Of a stretch of DNA of 17,893 bases, positions 7,355 through 14,669 are shown piece by piece. How positions within the stretch are numbered: the first letter of the stretch is position 1; the number at the start of each line of letters is the position of its first letter. The notes under the pieces are model-generated. The model worked only from the letters and a program-made list of their open reading frames with translations. It searched no databases and was not told the origin of the DNA. The stretch comes from JASBSR01 sp963847575 (GTDB taxonomy: Bacteria; Pseudomonadota; Gammaproteobacteria; SZUA-229), in NCBI GenBank assembly GCA_963847575.1, contig CAWKAL010000056.1, forward strand, positions 1-17,893. Direction: 5' to 3'. A program made the position numbers and the translations under genes.

Positions 7355-8008
7355 ATGAAGTTAATTCTATTAGGCGGCCCGGGTGCCGGCAAAGGAACAC
7401 AGGCAGGATTCATCAAGGACAAGTTCGGCATACCGCAGATATCCACCGGTGACATGTTGCGTGCCCACGTCAAGGCCGGCAGCGATCTCGGCAAGGCTGC
7501 GAAAAAGATCATGGATGAAGGCGGCCTGGTGTCGGATGACATCATCATGGGCATGATCAAGGAACGCATCAAACAGGACGATTGCAAACAGGGATATTTG
7601 TTCGATGGTTTTCCACGCACCCTGCCGCAGGCAGATGCATTGAAAGCGGCCGGCATCGCGGTAGACGCGGTGGTCGAAATCGACGTCGACGATGCCGAGA
7701 TTATCAAGCGCATGTCAGGACGACGTGTACATCTGAACTCCGGGCGCACCTACCATGTCATGTTCAACCCGCCAAAGGTTGAAGGCAAGGATGATGAAAC
7801 CGGCGAAGATCTGATCCAGCGTGATGACGATAAAGAGGCCACGGTTAAGAAGCGTCTCGATATCTATCATGAACAAACCGAACCGTTGATTGAGTACTAC
7901 TCGAAGTGGGCCGCAGGCAAACAGGCCGGCGCACCCGCGTATCACAAGATCGCCGGTGTTGGCAGCGTGGAAAATATCCGCGATGCAATATTCAAAGCAT
8001 TATCATAA
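7355..8008 (+). CDS. adk: Adenylate kinase
   Basis: Adenylate kinase interconverts AMP + ATP and 2 ADP in the cytoplasm. The P-loop GGPGAGKGTQ, the AMP-site STGDMLR, LFDGFPRTLPQA and the long-form LID (RRVHLNSGRTYHVMFNPPK) are all present in 217 residues, the usual length. The LID has no zinc-binding cysteines, as in the E. coli type. The ATG at 7355 is chosen because GGAG lies 7 nt upstream and it gives the family N terminus MKLILLGG; a TTG two codons upstream is not needed. It sits between PPi-phosphofructokinase and HppA, which fits recycling of AMP formed by PPi-releasing reactions and, in sulfur oxidisers, by AMP-linked sulfite oxidation. Confidence 0.96.
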   Translation: MKLILLGGPGAGKGTQAGFIKDKFGIPQISTGDMLRAHVKAGSDLGKAAKKIMDEGGLVSDDIIMGMIKERIKQDDCKQGYLFDGFPRTLPQADALKAAGIAVDAVVEIDVDDAEIIKRMSGRRVHLNSGRTYHVMFNPPKVEGKDDETGEDLIQRDDDKEATVKKRLDIYHEQTEPLIEYYSKWAAGKQAGAPAYHKIAGVGSVENIRDAIFKALS

Positions 8009-8027
8009 GTGAATAAAACCTGATCAG

Positions 8028-8052
8028 GCCCTGTTATACAGGGCTTGTTTGT
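8028..8052 (+). terminator. Hairpin between adk and hppA; weak terminator or attenuator
   Basis: A perfect 7-bp stem GCCCTGT/ACAGGGC (8028-8034 and 8038-8044) with a 3-nt loop is followed by a T-rich tract broken by G (TTGTTTGTTT). It lies in the 73-nt gap between adk and hppA and may cause partial termination or stabilise the mRNA 3' end. Confidence 0.5.
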
Positions 8053-8081
8053 TTCTACTGACTCAATAGTGAGATTGAAAA

Positions 8082-10102
8082 ATGTCTATCGAACTTATAT
8101 TTGCATTAGTCTGCGCACTGGTCGGCATCGGCTACGGCGTGGTGTCTATTTTCAGCATTCTCAATAAAGATCCTGGCAATGAAGACATGGTGCGCATCCA
8201 GGGCGCGATCCAGGAAGGCGCCAGCGCTTACCTGAAACGCCAGTACACCACGATCGCGATTGTCGGCGTGGTGATCTATTTCGCCATCATGTTTTATCTC
8301 AATACGCTAACTGCGATGGGATTTGCGATTGGCGCCATATTTTCCGGCCTCGCCGGCTTCATCGGCATGCATGTCTCGGTACGCGCCAATGCACGTACTG
8401 CACAGGCGGCTAACGATGGTATGAATGCGGCCTTCCAGATCGCATTCCGCGGCGGCGCCATCACCGGCATGCTGGTGGTCGGCCTGGGCCTGCTGGGCGT
8501 CGCCGGCTATTACGCCTTCCTGGTGAATACCGGTGCGGAAGATCCCTTGCACGCACTGATCGGCATGGCCTTCGGTGGTTCGCTGATTTCAATCTTTGCA
8601 CGACTCGGTGGCGGTATTTTCACCAAGGGCGCTGACGTTGGCGCCGACATCGTCGGCAAGGTCGAAGCCGGTATCCCGGAAGATGACCCACGCAACCCGG
8701 CGGTGATTGCCGATAACGTCGGTGACAATGTCGGTGACTGCGCCGGTATGGCCGCTGACCTGTTCGAAACCTACGCGGTCACCATCATTGCAACCATGTT
8801 GCTCGGTGGCCTGCTGATACAGGGCGACACCACGAATGCGATTCTCTACCCGCTGGTTCTGGGCGGCGCATCGATTATCGCGTCGATCATCGGCACGTTC
8901 TTTGTCGTGGTGAAAGACGGCAAGAAAATCATGAACGCACTTTACCGCGGCGTGATTGTTTCCGGTGTGCTGGCAGCGATTGCATTCTATCCGATCACCA
9001 ACGTACATGCTCGGTGACGGCGTGATGATCGATGGCATGAACATCACCGCGATGAACATTTTCTACAGCTCACTCATCGGCCTGGCACTGACTGCAGCCA
9101 TGGTAATCATTACCGAGTACTACACCGCGACTGAATACAGCCCGGTGCGCAGAATTGCAGAAGCTTCGACCACCGGTGACGGCACCAATGTTATTGCCGG
9201 CCTGGGTCTGTCGATGAAAGCCACTGCCCTGCCTGTGCTTGCCGTGTGCGCCTCGATCTGGGGCGCGCATCAGCTGGCAGGCCTGTTTGGTATCGCGATT
9301 GCCGCCACCGCCATGTTGTCGATGGCCGGCATGATCGTGGCACTCGACGCCTACGGTCCGATTACCGACAACGCTGGCGGTATTGCCGAGATGGCCGAAC
9401 TGCCTGAAGCGATTCGCAACATCACCGACCCGCTCGACGCCGTCGGTAACACCACCAAGGCAGTGACCAAGGGTTATGCTATCGGCTCGGCCGGTCTGGC
9501 CACGCTGGTGCTGTTTGCCGACTACACCCACAACCTCGGTGGCGATGTGATGTTCAGGCTGTCTGATCACCGCGTGATTATCGGCCTGTTCCTCGGCGGC
9601 CTGATACCCTACCTGTTCGCGTGCCATGGCGATGGAAGCCGTGGGCCGTGCTGCCGGCGGTATTGTCAACGAAGTGCGTCGCCAGTTCCGCGAAATGCCG
9701 GGCATTATGGACAAAACCCAGAAGCCGGATTATTCAAGTGCGGTCGACATGCTCACCCGTGCTGCGATCAAGGAAATGATCATCCCGTCATTGCTGCCCA
9801 TCGCTGCACCGATTGCAGTCGGCCTGTTGCTGGGTAAGGAAGCGCTCGGCGGCCTGCTGATCGGTACCATTATCACCGGCCTGTTCCTGGCTATTTCCAT
9901 GACCACCGGTGGTGGCGCCTGGGACAATGCCAAGAAATATATCGAAGACGGTAATTTCGGCGGCAAAGGTTCTGACGCGCACAAAGCGGCCGTCACCGGT
10001 GACACCGTTGGTGATCCCTACAAGGACACCGCGGGCCCGGCGATCAATCCGCTGATCAAGATTATCAATATCGTCGCTCTTATGATGGTGCCGATGCTGT
10101 AA
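8082..10102 (+). CDS. hppA: K+-independent H+-translocating membrane pyrophosphatase, interrupted by two 1-nt insertions
   Basis: HppA couples PPi hydrolysis to proton pumping across the inner membrane, or can make PPi from the gradient. Three consecutive frames encode a continuous protein: 8082-9002, then from 9004 (YMLGDGVMIDG) to 9621, then from 9623 (AMEAVGRAAGG) to 10102. Dropping G9003 and T9622, or neighbours, restores about 672 residues, normal for the family. Many hydrophobic helices are visible. Catalytic signatures are DVGADIVGKVEAGIPEDDP, DNVGDNVGDCAGMAADLFE and GDTVGDPYKDTAGPAINP. The ion-type marker reads GNTTKA (Lys codon 9457-9459); lysine there marks K+-independent H+ pumps, alanine the K+-dependent ones. 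Both shifts lie between well-preserved residues, so sequence error is more likely than loss of function. It is the last gene of the pyrophosphate cluster. Confidence 0.93.
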
Positions 10103-10120
10103 TCATCGCCAGCACCTGAA

Positions 10121-10148
10121 AAAAAGCCCCGCGCTGCGGGGCTTTTTT
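10121..10148 (+). terminator. Intrinsic terminator after hppA
   Basis: A perfect GC-rich stem GCCCCGC/GCGGGGC (10126-10132 and 10136-10142) with a GCT loop is preceded by an A run and followed by six T. It begins about 20 nt after the hppA stop and closes the pyrophosphate cluster. Confidence 0.93.
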
Positions 10149-10341
10149 ATCTATGGATTTATGCACTGATACAAAATAATCCTGACCATCTGATAATGCG
10201 CACATTGACAGGGAAATTGATCTGTATCATTGTAAAGCGCACGTAGAAACATCACTCTGACGATGATGGTACCGGCACTATATTGTGCGTTGGCGCTGTT
10301 TGAAAGTTAGTTTCTTTTTTCCATAATCGACGAAGACCAAT

Positions 10342-10677
10342 ATGCCTCCACACCAGACTATAAAACAACATCTGCTCGACTTACGCGCAGACTACACCCG
10401 ACGCATTAATGCAATTGACGCCGATGTGCATCACAAATCCGAACCGGTCGAAAAAGATTTTGCCGAACAGGCCACGCAACGCGAAAACGATGATGTACTC
10501 AATGCACTGGAAAACGATGCCCGGCAAACAGTGATATTAATCGATCGCGCACTGGTTAAAATTGAAGATGGCAGTTACGGTATTTGTGCTGAATGTGGCG
10601 AAGACATTTCAGAAGCACGACTAAAAACCATACCCTTCGCTACACTCTGCATCAAATGCGCTGACAAGGTCGGCTGA
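10342..10677 (+). CDS. DksA/TraR-family zinc-finger protein
   Basis: A 111-residue member of the DksA/TraR family. The C-terminal four-cysteine zinc finger is CAECG...CIKC (Cys82, Cys85, Cys103, Cys106), following the typical KIEDGSYGIC entry. The N-terminal part is a predicted helical hairpin, with a DFAEQATQREND segment at its turn region like that of related proteins. It is shorter than canonical DksA (about 150), so it is a paralogue of the YbiI/TraR size range. DksA proteins bind the RNA polymerase secondary channel and modulate transcription, but short relatives vary and this role is inferred. About 190 nt of non-coding DNA precede it, after the hppA terminator, so it has its own promoter. 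No strong ribosome binding site is visible. Confidence 0.88.
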   Translation: MPPHQTIKQHLLDLRADYTRRINAIDADVHHKSEPVEKDFAEQATQRENDDVLNALENDARQTVILIDRALVKIEDGSYGICAECGEDISEARLKTIPFATLCIKCADKVG

Positions 10678-10749
10678 CAGGCAATTACCACCCACCGGAA
10701 ACTTCACCAGGATCATGCGGTCATGGCTATATAACCGCGGAGATTTGCC

Positions 10750-11331
10750 ATGAGAATTCTGTCCTTGCTTTGCCTGCTGCTGCTTTCCCTGTCCGCCCAT
10801 GCCGCCACCTCGCTGGCAACGTTTGCCGGCGGCTGTTTCTGGTGCATGGAACCGCCGTTCGACAAACTCGACGGCGTGCTCTCGACAACCTCGGGTTACA
10901 CCGACGGTCACAAAATAGATCCGACTTACAAAGAAGTCTCCGCCGGAACCACCGGGCACACCGAAGCAATTCAAATCGAATACGATCCGGACATCATCAG
11001 CTACGAAAAATTACTCGCGGTGTTCTGGAAAAATATCGACCCGACTGCGCTTGACTACCAGTTTTGTGATCACGGCAGCCAGTACCGCTCGGGCATTTTT
11101 TACCACGATGAACTACAGAAAAACGCAGCCGAAAAATCGCTCGCTGCACTGAAAAATACCAAACCCTTCGCGCAGGACGTGGTGACAGAAATCACCGCCG
11201 CCAGTCGCTTCTATCCGGCCGAGGACTACCACCAGGACTATTACCAGAAAAATCCCCTGCGCTATAAATACTATCGTTACACCTGCGGTCGCGACAGCCG
11301 GCTTGACGAACTCTGGGGCAAGGACCGATAA
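10750..11331 (+). CDS. msrA: Exported peptide methionine sulfoxide reductase A
   Basis: MsrA reduces the S-epimer of methionine sulfoxide in oxidised proteins. The catalytic motif GCFWCME (Cys29, Cys32) follows a classical signal peptide: a short basic start, a leucine-rich core and a likely cleavage at AHA before ATSLATF. This form should therefore act in the periplasm. FYPAEDYHQDYY and a further cysteine near the C terminus (YTCGRD) are also present; such a cysteine often serves recycling of the enzyme. It is 193 residues, normal for MsrA plus a leader. GGAG lies 7 nt before the ATG. It is 72 nt after the DksA-like gene, with no terminator seen between them. Confidence 0.95.
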   Translation: MRILSLLCLLLLSLSAHAATSLATFAGGCFWCMEPPFDKLDGVLSTTSGYTDGHKIDPTYKEVSAGTTGHTEAIQIEYDPDIISYEKLLAVFWKNIDPTALDYQFCDHGSQYRSGIFYHDELQKNAAEKSLAALKNTKPFAQDVVTEITAASRFYPAEDYHQDYYQKNPLRYKYYRYTCGRDSRLDELWGKDR

Positions 11332-11467
11332 ATCGAATACCCTGTTTGAGACCTCGCTCACAGTTCAGCTATGACGCTGAGCGGCAGTGCCTGCAACAGT
11401 GACCTGATACTCGTTTTTCGTCTGCGCACACAGATAGGCTTGCTCCACACCTGAGGGGGGAGCGCAT

Positions 11468-11611
11468 ATGAAAGCCAGATCACCGCAGCTGGGCGAAAAC
11501 GATTATCGATTGAATGCCATCGTCGACAGCAATTGCATGATTTGCCTGGTCGCCCTGATACTGATTATTCTCGGCATCTCCTTAGCGATCATGTTCAGCT
11601 ATTCGACTTAA
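11468..11611 (+). CDS. Small single-span membrane protein (47 residues)
   Basis: This ORF is short but has an excellent ribosome binding site, GAGGGGGGAG at 11453-11462, five nt before ATG 11468. The product has a hydrophilic N terminus of about 22 residues (MKARSPQLGENDYRLN...) followed by one strongly hydrophobic segment (about 24-43, with CMICLVALILIILGISLAIM) and a very short tail. Two cysteines (Cys23, Cys26) flank the start of the membrane span. The layout fits an inner-membrane microprotein. It lies between msrA and the sat leader. No family is recognised and its role is unknown. Confidence 0.55.
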   Translation: MKARSPQLGENDYRLNAIVDSNCMICLVALILIILGISLAIMFSYST

Positions 11612-12010
11612 GCGATTTCACCGCCCTGCTCCCTGGCCACTCCTCGCCTTGCGCAATCAACGCACTGGCAGCTGTGGCCTCACCTCGCCCGGTTTCTCCC
11701 TCTCTGCCGAAGCAATCGCCACAAAGTCAGGCTGATTCGCGCTGAAGCCAGGAATGCCACCCGGGTAATTGATGTATCTCAGACGGCAGGCTACGAAAGC
11801 GCACAGCTTTAAGGTAGAATGCGGCGCTCAAATTCATCACCGCAGAATATTCGCTCATCGAAATCAAATAGTTAAGCCCAGCTGGGCCATACACAGCGTC
11901 TCTGCGATACGACCGGATTGCCACAGAATATAGACCGAACATTAGTTAACTGACTTTTATTAAACCGGGCTGGCCTCGCGGTCAGCGTGATAGTCCCCAG
12001 GAGACATCTG
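11612..12010 (+). promoter_or_regulatory. Non-coding leader and promoter region upstream of sat
   Basis: No convincing gene is seen in these 399 bases. Features are a TAGAAT -10-like box (11815-11820) without a good -35, a perfect 12-nt palindrome GCCCAGCTGGGC (11876-11887) that could be an operator, and a TTGCCA -35-like box at 11918-11923. AGGAG at 11999-12003, seven nt before ATG 12011, is the sat ribosome binding site. Promoter assignment is tentative. Confidence 0.35.
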
Positions 12011-13207
12011 ATGATTAAACCTCATGGTTCTGACAAGCTGAACCCATTGTTCGTATACGACTCGAGTGAAAACGAAGCACTGCACAAGGAAGCCGAGGGC
12101 CTGGCTTCAATTACCGTCAGCTCGGCCACTGCCGCCAATGCGGTGATGCTGGGTGCAGGTTATTTCAACCCGCTCACCGGCTACATGAATAAGGCTGACG
12201 CGCTTTCTGTTGCCAAAAACATGACCACCACGTCTGGCCTGTTCTGGCCGACACCGGTGCTGAACCTGGTAGAAAACGCCGGCAACATCAAGCCGGGCGA
12301 TCGCATCGCACTGAAAGATCCCAATGTCGATGGCCATCCCATCCTCGCGGTAATGGACGTCGAAGCGGTTGAAGAATTCAGCGATGCCGACATGGCGATG
12401 ATGACTGAAAGCATCTATCGCCCCAACAAGACCGAAGCCCACCCTGGCGCCGAAGCCTTCAATGCACAGGGCAAGGTTTGCCTGTCAGGCCCGATCAAGG
12501 TATTGAATTTCTCGTACTTCCAGTCCGAGTTCCCCGATACGTTCCGCACCGCGGTTGAAATTCGCAATGACATCGCCGAGCGCGGCTGGAAGAAAGTCGT
12601 TGCGTTCCAGACACGTAACCCGATGCATCTTGCACACGAAGAACTCTGCCACATGGCGATGGACCGTTTAGGCTGTGATGGCCTGGTGATTCACATGCTG
12701 CTGGGCAAGCTCAAGAAAGGCGACATCCCTGCCCCGGTACGTGATGCTGCGATTCGCAAGATGGTTGAACTGTACTTCCCGCCGAACAGCGCGATGGTGA
12801 CCGGTTATGGTTTCGACATGCTGTACGCAGGCCCCAAAGAAGCCGTACTGCACGCCGTGTTCCGCCAGAACATGGGCGCCACGCACTTCATCATTGGCCG
12901 TGACCATGCCGGTGTTGGCGATCACTACGGCGCCTTCGATGCCCAGGAAATTTTCGAAAACGAAGTCCCCAAGGGTGCGCTTGAGATCGAAATCTTCAAG
13001 GCCGACCACACGGCATGGTCGAAGAAGCTGAACAAGGTGGTGATGATGTGTGAAGCCCCCGATCACAGCAAGGAAGACTTTGTTCTGCTCTCAGGCACCA
13101 AGGTACGCGAGATGCTGGGCCAGGGCATTGCCCCGCCAAAAGAATTCTCACGTCCTGAAGTGGCAGAGATTCTGATCGGCTATTACAAGAGCCTGGATGC
13201 TGCATAA
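12011..13207 (+). CDS. sat: ATP sulfurylase (sulfate adenylyltransferase), dissimilatory type
   Basis: This 398-residue homomeric ATP sulfurylase interconverts ATP + sulfate and APS + PPi. The active-site motif QTRNPMHLAHE starts at Gln200, and the second signature GRDHAGVGDHYGAF at about residue 296. It is the homo-oligomeric Sat type, not the CysDN assimilatory type, and lacks a fused APS kinase domain. In sulfur-oxidising bacteria this enzyme runs towards ATP, using APS from sulfite oxidation and PPi. No apr or dsr genes are in the window, so the direction is inferred from the neighbouring PPi genes. ATG 12011 is preferred over a GTG at 11987 because AGGAG sits seven nt upstream. It is a single-gene unit with its own terminator. 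Confidence 0.96.
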   Translation: MIKPHGSDKLNPLFVYDSSENEALHKEAEGLASITVSSATAANAVMLGAGYFNPLTGYMNKADALSVAKNMTTTSGLFWPTPVLNLVENAGNIKPGDRIALKDPNVDGHPILAVMDVEAVEEFSDADMAMMTESIYRPNKTEAHPGAEAFNAQGKVCLSGPIKVLNFSYFQSEFPDTFRTAVEIRNDIAERGWKKVVAFQTRNPMHLAHEELCHMAMDRLGCDGLVIHMLLGKLKKGDIPAPVRDAAIRKMVELYFPPNSAMVTGYGFDMLYAGPKEAVLHAVFRQNMGATHFIIGRDHAGVGDHYGAFDAQEIFENEVPKGALEIEIFKADHTAWSKKLNKVVMMCEAPDHSKEDFVLLSGTKVREMLGQGIAPPKEFSRPEVAEILIGYYKSLDAA

Positions 13208-13228
13208 CAGCATCTAAAGCTCAGCAAC

Positions 13229-13270
13229 AAAAACGGCGCCGATCTATGATAGATGGGCGCCGTTTTTTTC
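13229..13270 (+). terminator. Intrinsic terminator after sat
   Basis: A stem of at least 9 bp, AACGGCGCC/GGCGCCGTT (13232-13240 and 13256-13264), with a loop that itself pairs (ATCTA/TAGAT), is followed by seven T (13263-13269). It starts about 22 nt after the sat stop. Confidence 0.93.
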
Positions 13271-13320
13271 GTTCTGGATAAAAATAATATTCACCGCAAA
13301 GATCGCAAATCAATAATTAT

Positions 13321-13699
13321 TATTTTTGCTGTTGCCCCCTCTTGAACGAGCCATTGTGCAGCGCAGTGAATAAGGGGCTTTCCGCTGCGGCTGTCTGAGC
13401 GTTTTTTGCGAGTTCCGCAGCGGCCTTATTCACTGCGCTGCACAATGGGTACCCGAAGGGCGAAGTTCTTGGGGCGGCACTTTTTACAAAATACCTCCAT
13501 GTATTTTGCCCTGCGGGCCGCGCTACACGCGTTCAATTTCGCTCCATGCGAAATTAGTGGTTACTTTTTGCTGCTGTAGGGAAAAAGTAACTCGCCCGTG
13601 GGTGCGACTAAATTCGATGGGATCGAATTTGAACGCGTGTTTTATACGCGGCCCGAAGGGTGAGGCGCATGGATGCGCCTCATAGTACCCACTACCACT
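13321..13699 (+). repeat. Repeat copy A: chain of hairpins (379 bp, with 73-bp extra module)
   Basis: This copy is nearly identical to 14261-14564, differing by a few indels and a 73-bp insert. It contains a 96-nt nested hairpin (13352-13447) with perfect 24-nt outer arms and perfect 9-nt inner arms (CCGCTGCGG/CCGCAGCGG). Smaller palindromes follow: GTTACTTTTT/AAAAAGTAAC, AAATTCGAT/ATCGAATTT and AGGCGCAT/ATGCGCCT. Reading frames across it are products of the palindromes and are not supported as genes. No transposase is present. Confidence 0.9.
13486..13558 (+). repeat. 73-bp palindrome module present only in copy A
   Basis: Copy B lacks these bases and goes directly from CACTTTTT to GGTTACTTTTT. 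The module is itself made of short palindromes: AAAATAC/GTATTTT, GCCC/GGGC and ATTTCGC/GCGAAAT. It was either inserted here or deleted from B, perhaps between the two short ACTTTTT repeats. Confidence 0.8.
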
Positions 13700-13745
13700 G
13701 AAGTGAAAGTGATGATGAAGGTTAATAGTAATGCAAAGCAAGACA

Positions 13746-13780
13746 CTGGATCCCGGCCTAGAAACATACCGGGATGACGA
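13746..13780 (+). repeat. Short palindromic repeat D, copy 1
   Basis: A hairpin with arms TCCCGG/CCGGGA around a GAAACAT-containing loop, followed by ATGACGA. It is closely related to 14577-14611, and the two differ by paired changes in the arms. Confidence 0.75.
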
Positions 13781-13786
13781 ACCGTT

Positions 13787-13820
13787 GTGAAACGTTGGGC
13801 TTCGTTCCTCAGCCCAACCT
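13787..13820 (+). repeat. Short palindromic repeat E, copy 1
   Basis: These 34 nt are identical to 14162-14195. The stem GTTGGGCT/AGCCCAAC makes a stable hairpin. It resembles short interspersed intergenic repeats of gammaproteobacteria. Confidence 0.82.
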
Positions 13821-13894
13821 ACATTCTATTATTTATACTTTTCGTGGGAGGCACGTTAATGTATATGCGCGATCTGAAGCAGTGCTTTCCGCCT

Positions 13895-14100
13895 GCTGGC
13901 GGGTCACTTTTCTTTGCTTGTCCAAAGAAGAAGTAACCAAAAGAAAGGACACCCCTGCTCACTCGCCCTTCGGGTTCCCATTGTGCAGAGTCGACAATAT
14001 GGCCGCTGCGGAACTCGCCTATAAAACAGGCTCAAACAGCCGCAACGGAAGACCCCATATTGTCGACTCTGCACAATGGCTCGATCAATGGGGAGGATAA
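13895..14100 (-). repeat. Repeat copy C: inverted, diverged hairpin element
   Basis: This is the hairpin element of copies A and B in reverse orientation: the flanking GCCCTTCGGGTTCCCATTG matches the reverse complement of the right flank of A and B, and the loop AACTCGC...CAG matches their reversed loop. The outer arms (13979-14002 and 14055-14078) pair perfectly over 24 nt, but their inner 14 nt differ from A and B. The inner arms CCGCTGCGG/CCGCAACGG have one mismatch. An imperfect palindrome with CTTTTCTTTG and CAAAGAAGAAG (about 13907-13936) lies to its left. Confidence 0.82.
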
Positions 14101-14161
14101 AACAGCAGGACACTCTCGATAGATTACTTATGTATAAATGAAAAACGGCCGAGACTTTAAA

Positions 14162-14195
14162 GTGAAACGTTGGGCTTCGTTCCTCAGCCCAACCT
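14162..14195 (+). repeat. Short palindromic repeat E, copy 2
   Basis: Identical over 34 nt to 13787-13820, with the same GTTGGGCT/AGCCCAAC stem. It lies between hairpin copies C and B. Confidence 0.82.
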
Positions 14196-14260
14196 GCAAA
14201 CTAAATTTATAAATGCAAAACCGCAGAATGCCAGAGGATGCAGAGAAATAATATGTGAAT

Positions 14261-14564
14261 TATTTTTTGCTGTTGCCCCCTTGAACGAGCCATTGTGCAG
14301 CGCAGTGAATAAGGGGCTTTCCGCTGCGGCTGTCTGAGCGTTTTTTGCGAGTTCCGCAGCGGCCTTATTCACTGCGCTGCACAATGGGAACCCGAAGGGC
14401 GAAGTTCTTGGGCGGCACTTTTTGGTTACTTTTTGCTGCTGTAGGGAAAAAGTAACTCGCCCGTGGGTGCGACTAAATTCGATGGGATCGAATTTGAACG
14501 CGTGTTTTATACGCGGCCCGAAGGGTGAGGCGCATGGATGCGCCTCATAGTACCCACTACCACT
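14261..14564 (+). repeat. Repeat copy B: chain of hairpins (304 bp)
   Basis: A direct copy of 13321-13699 without the 73-bp module. Its nested hairpin spans 14291-14386 with perfect 24-nt outer arms. The near identity to A outside the indels indicates recent duplication or gene conversion, in contrast to the diverged copy C. Confidence 0.9.
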
Positions 14565-14576
14565 AAGATACCAGCC

Positions 14577-14611
14577 ACTCGATTCCGGCCAGAAACATGC
14601 CGGAATGACGG
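14577..14611 (+). repeat. Short palindromic repeat D, copy 2
   Basis: Arms TTCCGGC/GCCGGAA enclose CAGAAACAT and are followed by TGACGG. It relates to 13746-13780, with compensating base changes in both arms. Its right end overlaps the likely -35 box of the next gene. Confidence 0.75.
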
Positions 14612-14634
14612 ACTGGAAGTTTGTCGTTTATAAT
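14605..14634 (+). promoter_or_regulatory. Sigma70-type promoter for the phosphodiesterase gene
   Basis: A perfect TATAAT (14629-14634) lies 35 nt before ATG 14670. An ATGACG box (14605-14610), 18 nt upstream, matches four of six bases of the -35 consensus and belongs to the end of the palindromic repeat. Confidence 0.6.
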
Positions 14635-14669
14635 GCACCACTCTCAGACTAGAACGATTAATTTTCAGC

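Noticed and set aside
8082..10102. Three separate genes for pyrophosphatase fragments
   Set aside because: The three frames continue one another exactly along the family sequence; two one-base corrections give a single normal-length protein.
11533..11745. Open frame of 70 codons overlapping the small membrane protein gene
   Set aside because: It lacks a ribosome binding site and any recognisable domain, while the overlapping 47-residue frame has both a strong site and a membrane span.
13523..14100. Reading frames of 70-108 codons across the repeat island
   Set aside because: They run through palindromes and hairpin loops, lack ribosome binding sites and change with repeat copy. They are by-products of the repeats.
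13321..14564. Possible CRISPR array
   Set aside because: There are only two long direct copies and scattered palindromes, with no regular short repeats and spacers and no cas genes.
13321..14611. Possible insertion sequence
   Set aside because: There is no transposase frame and no clear target-site duplication. A non-autonomous element remains possible and is listed as a repeat instead.
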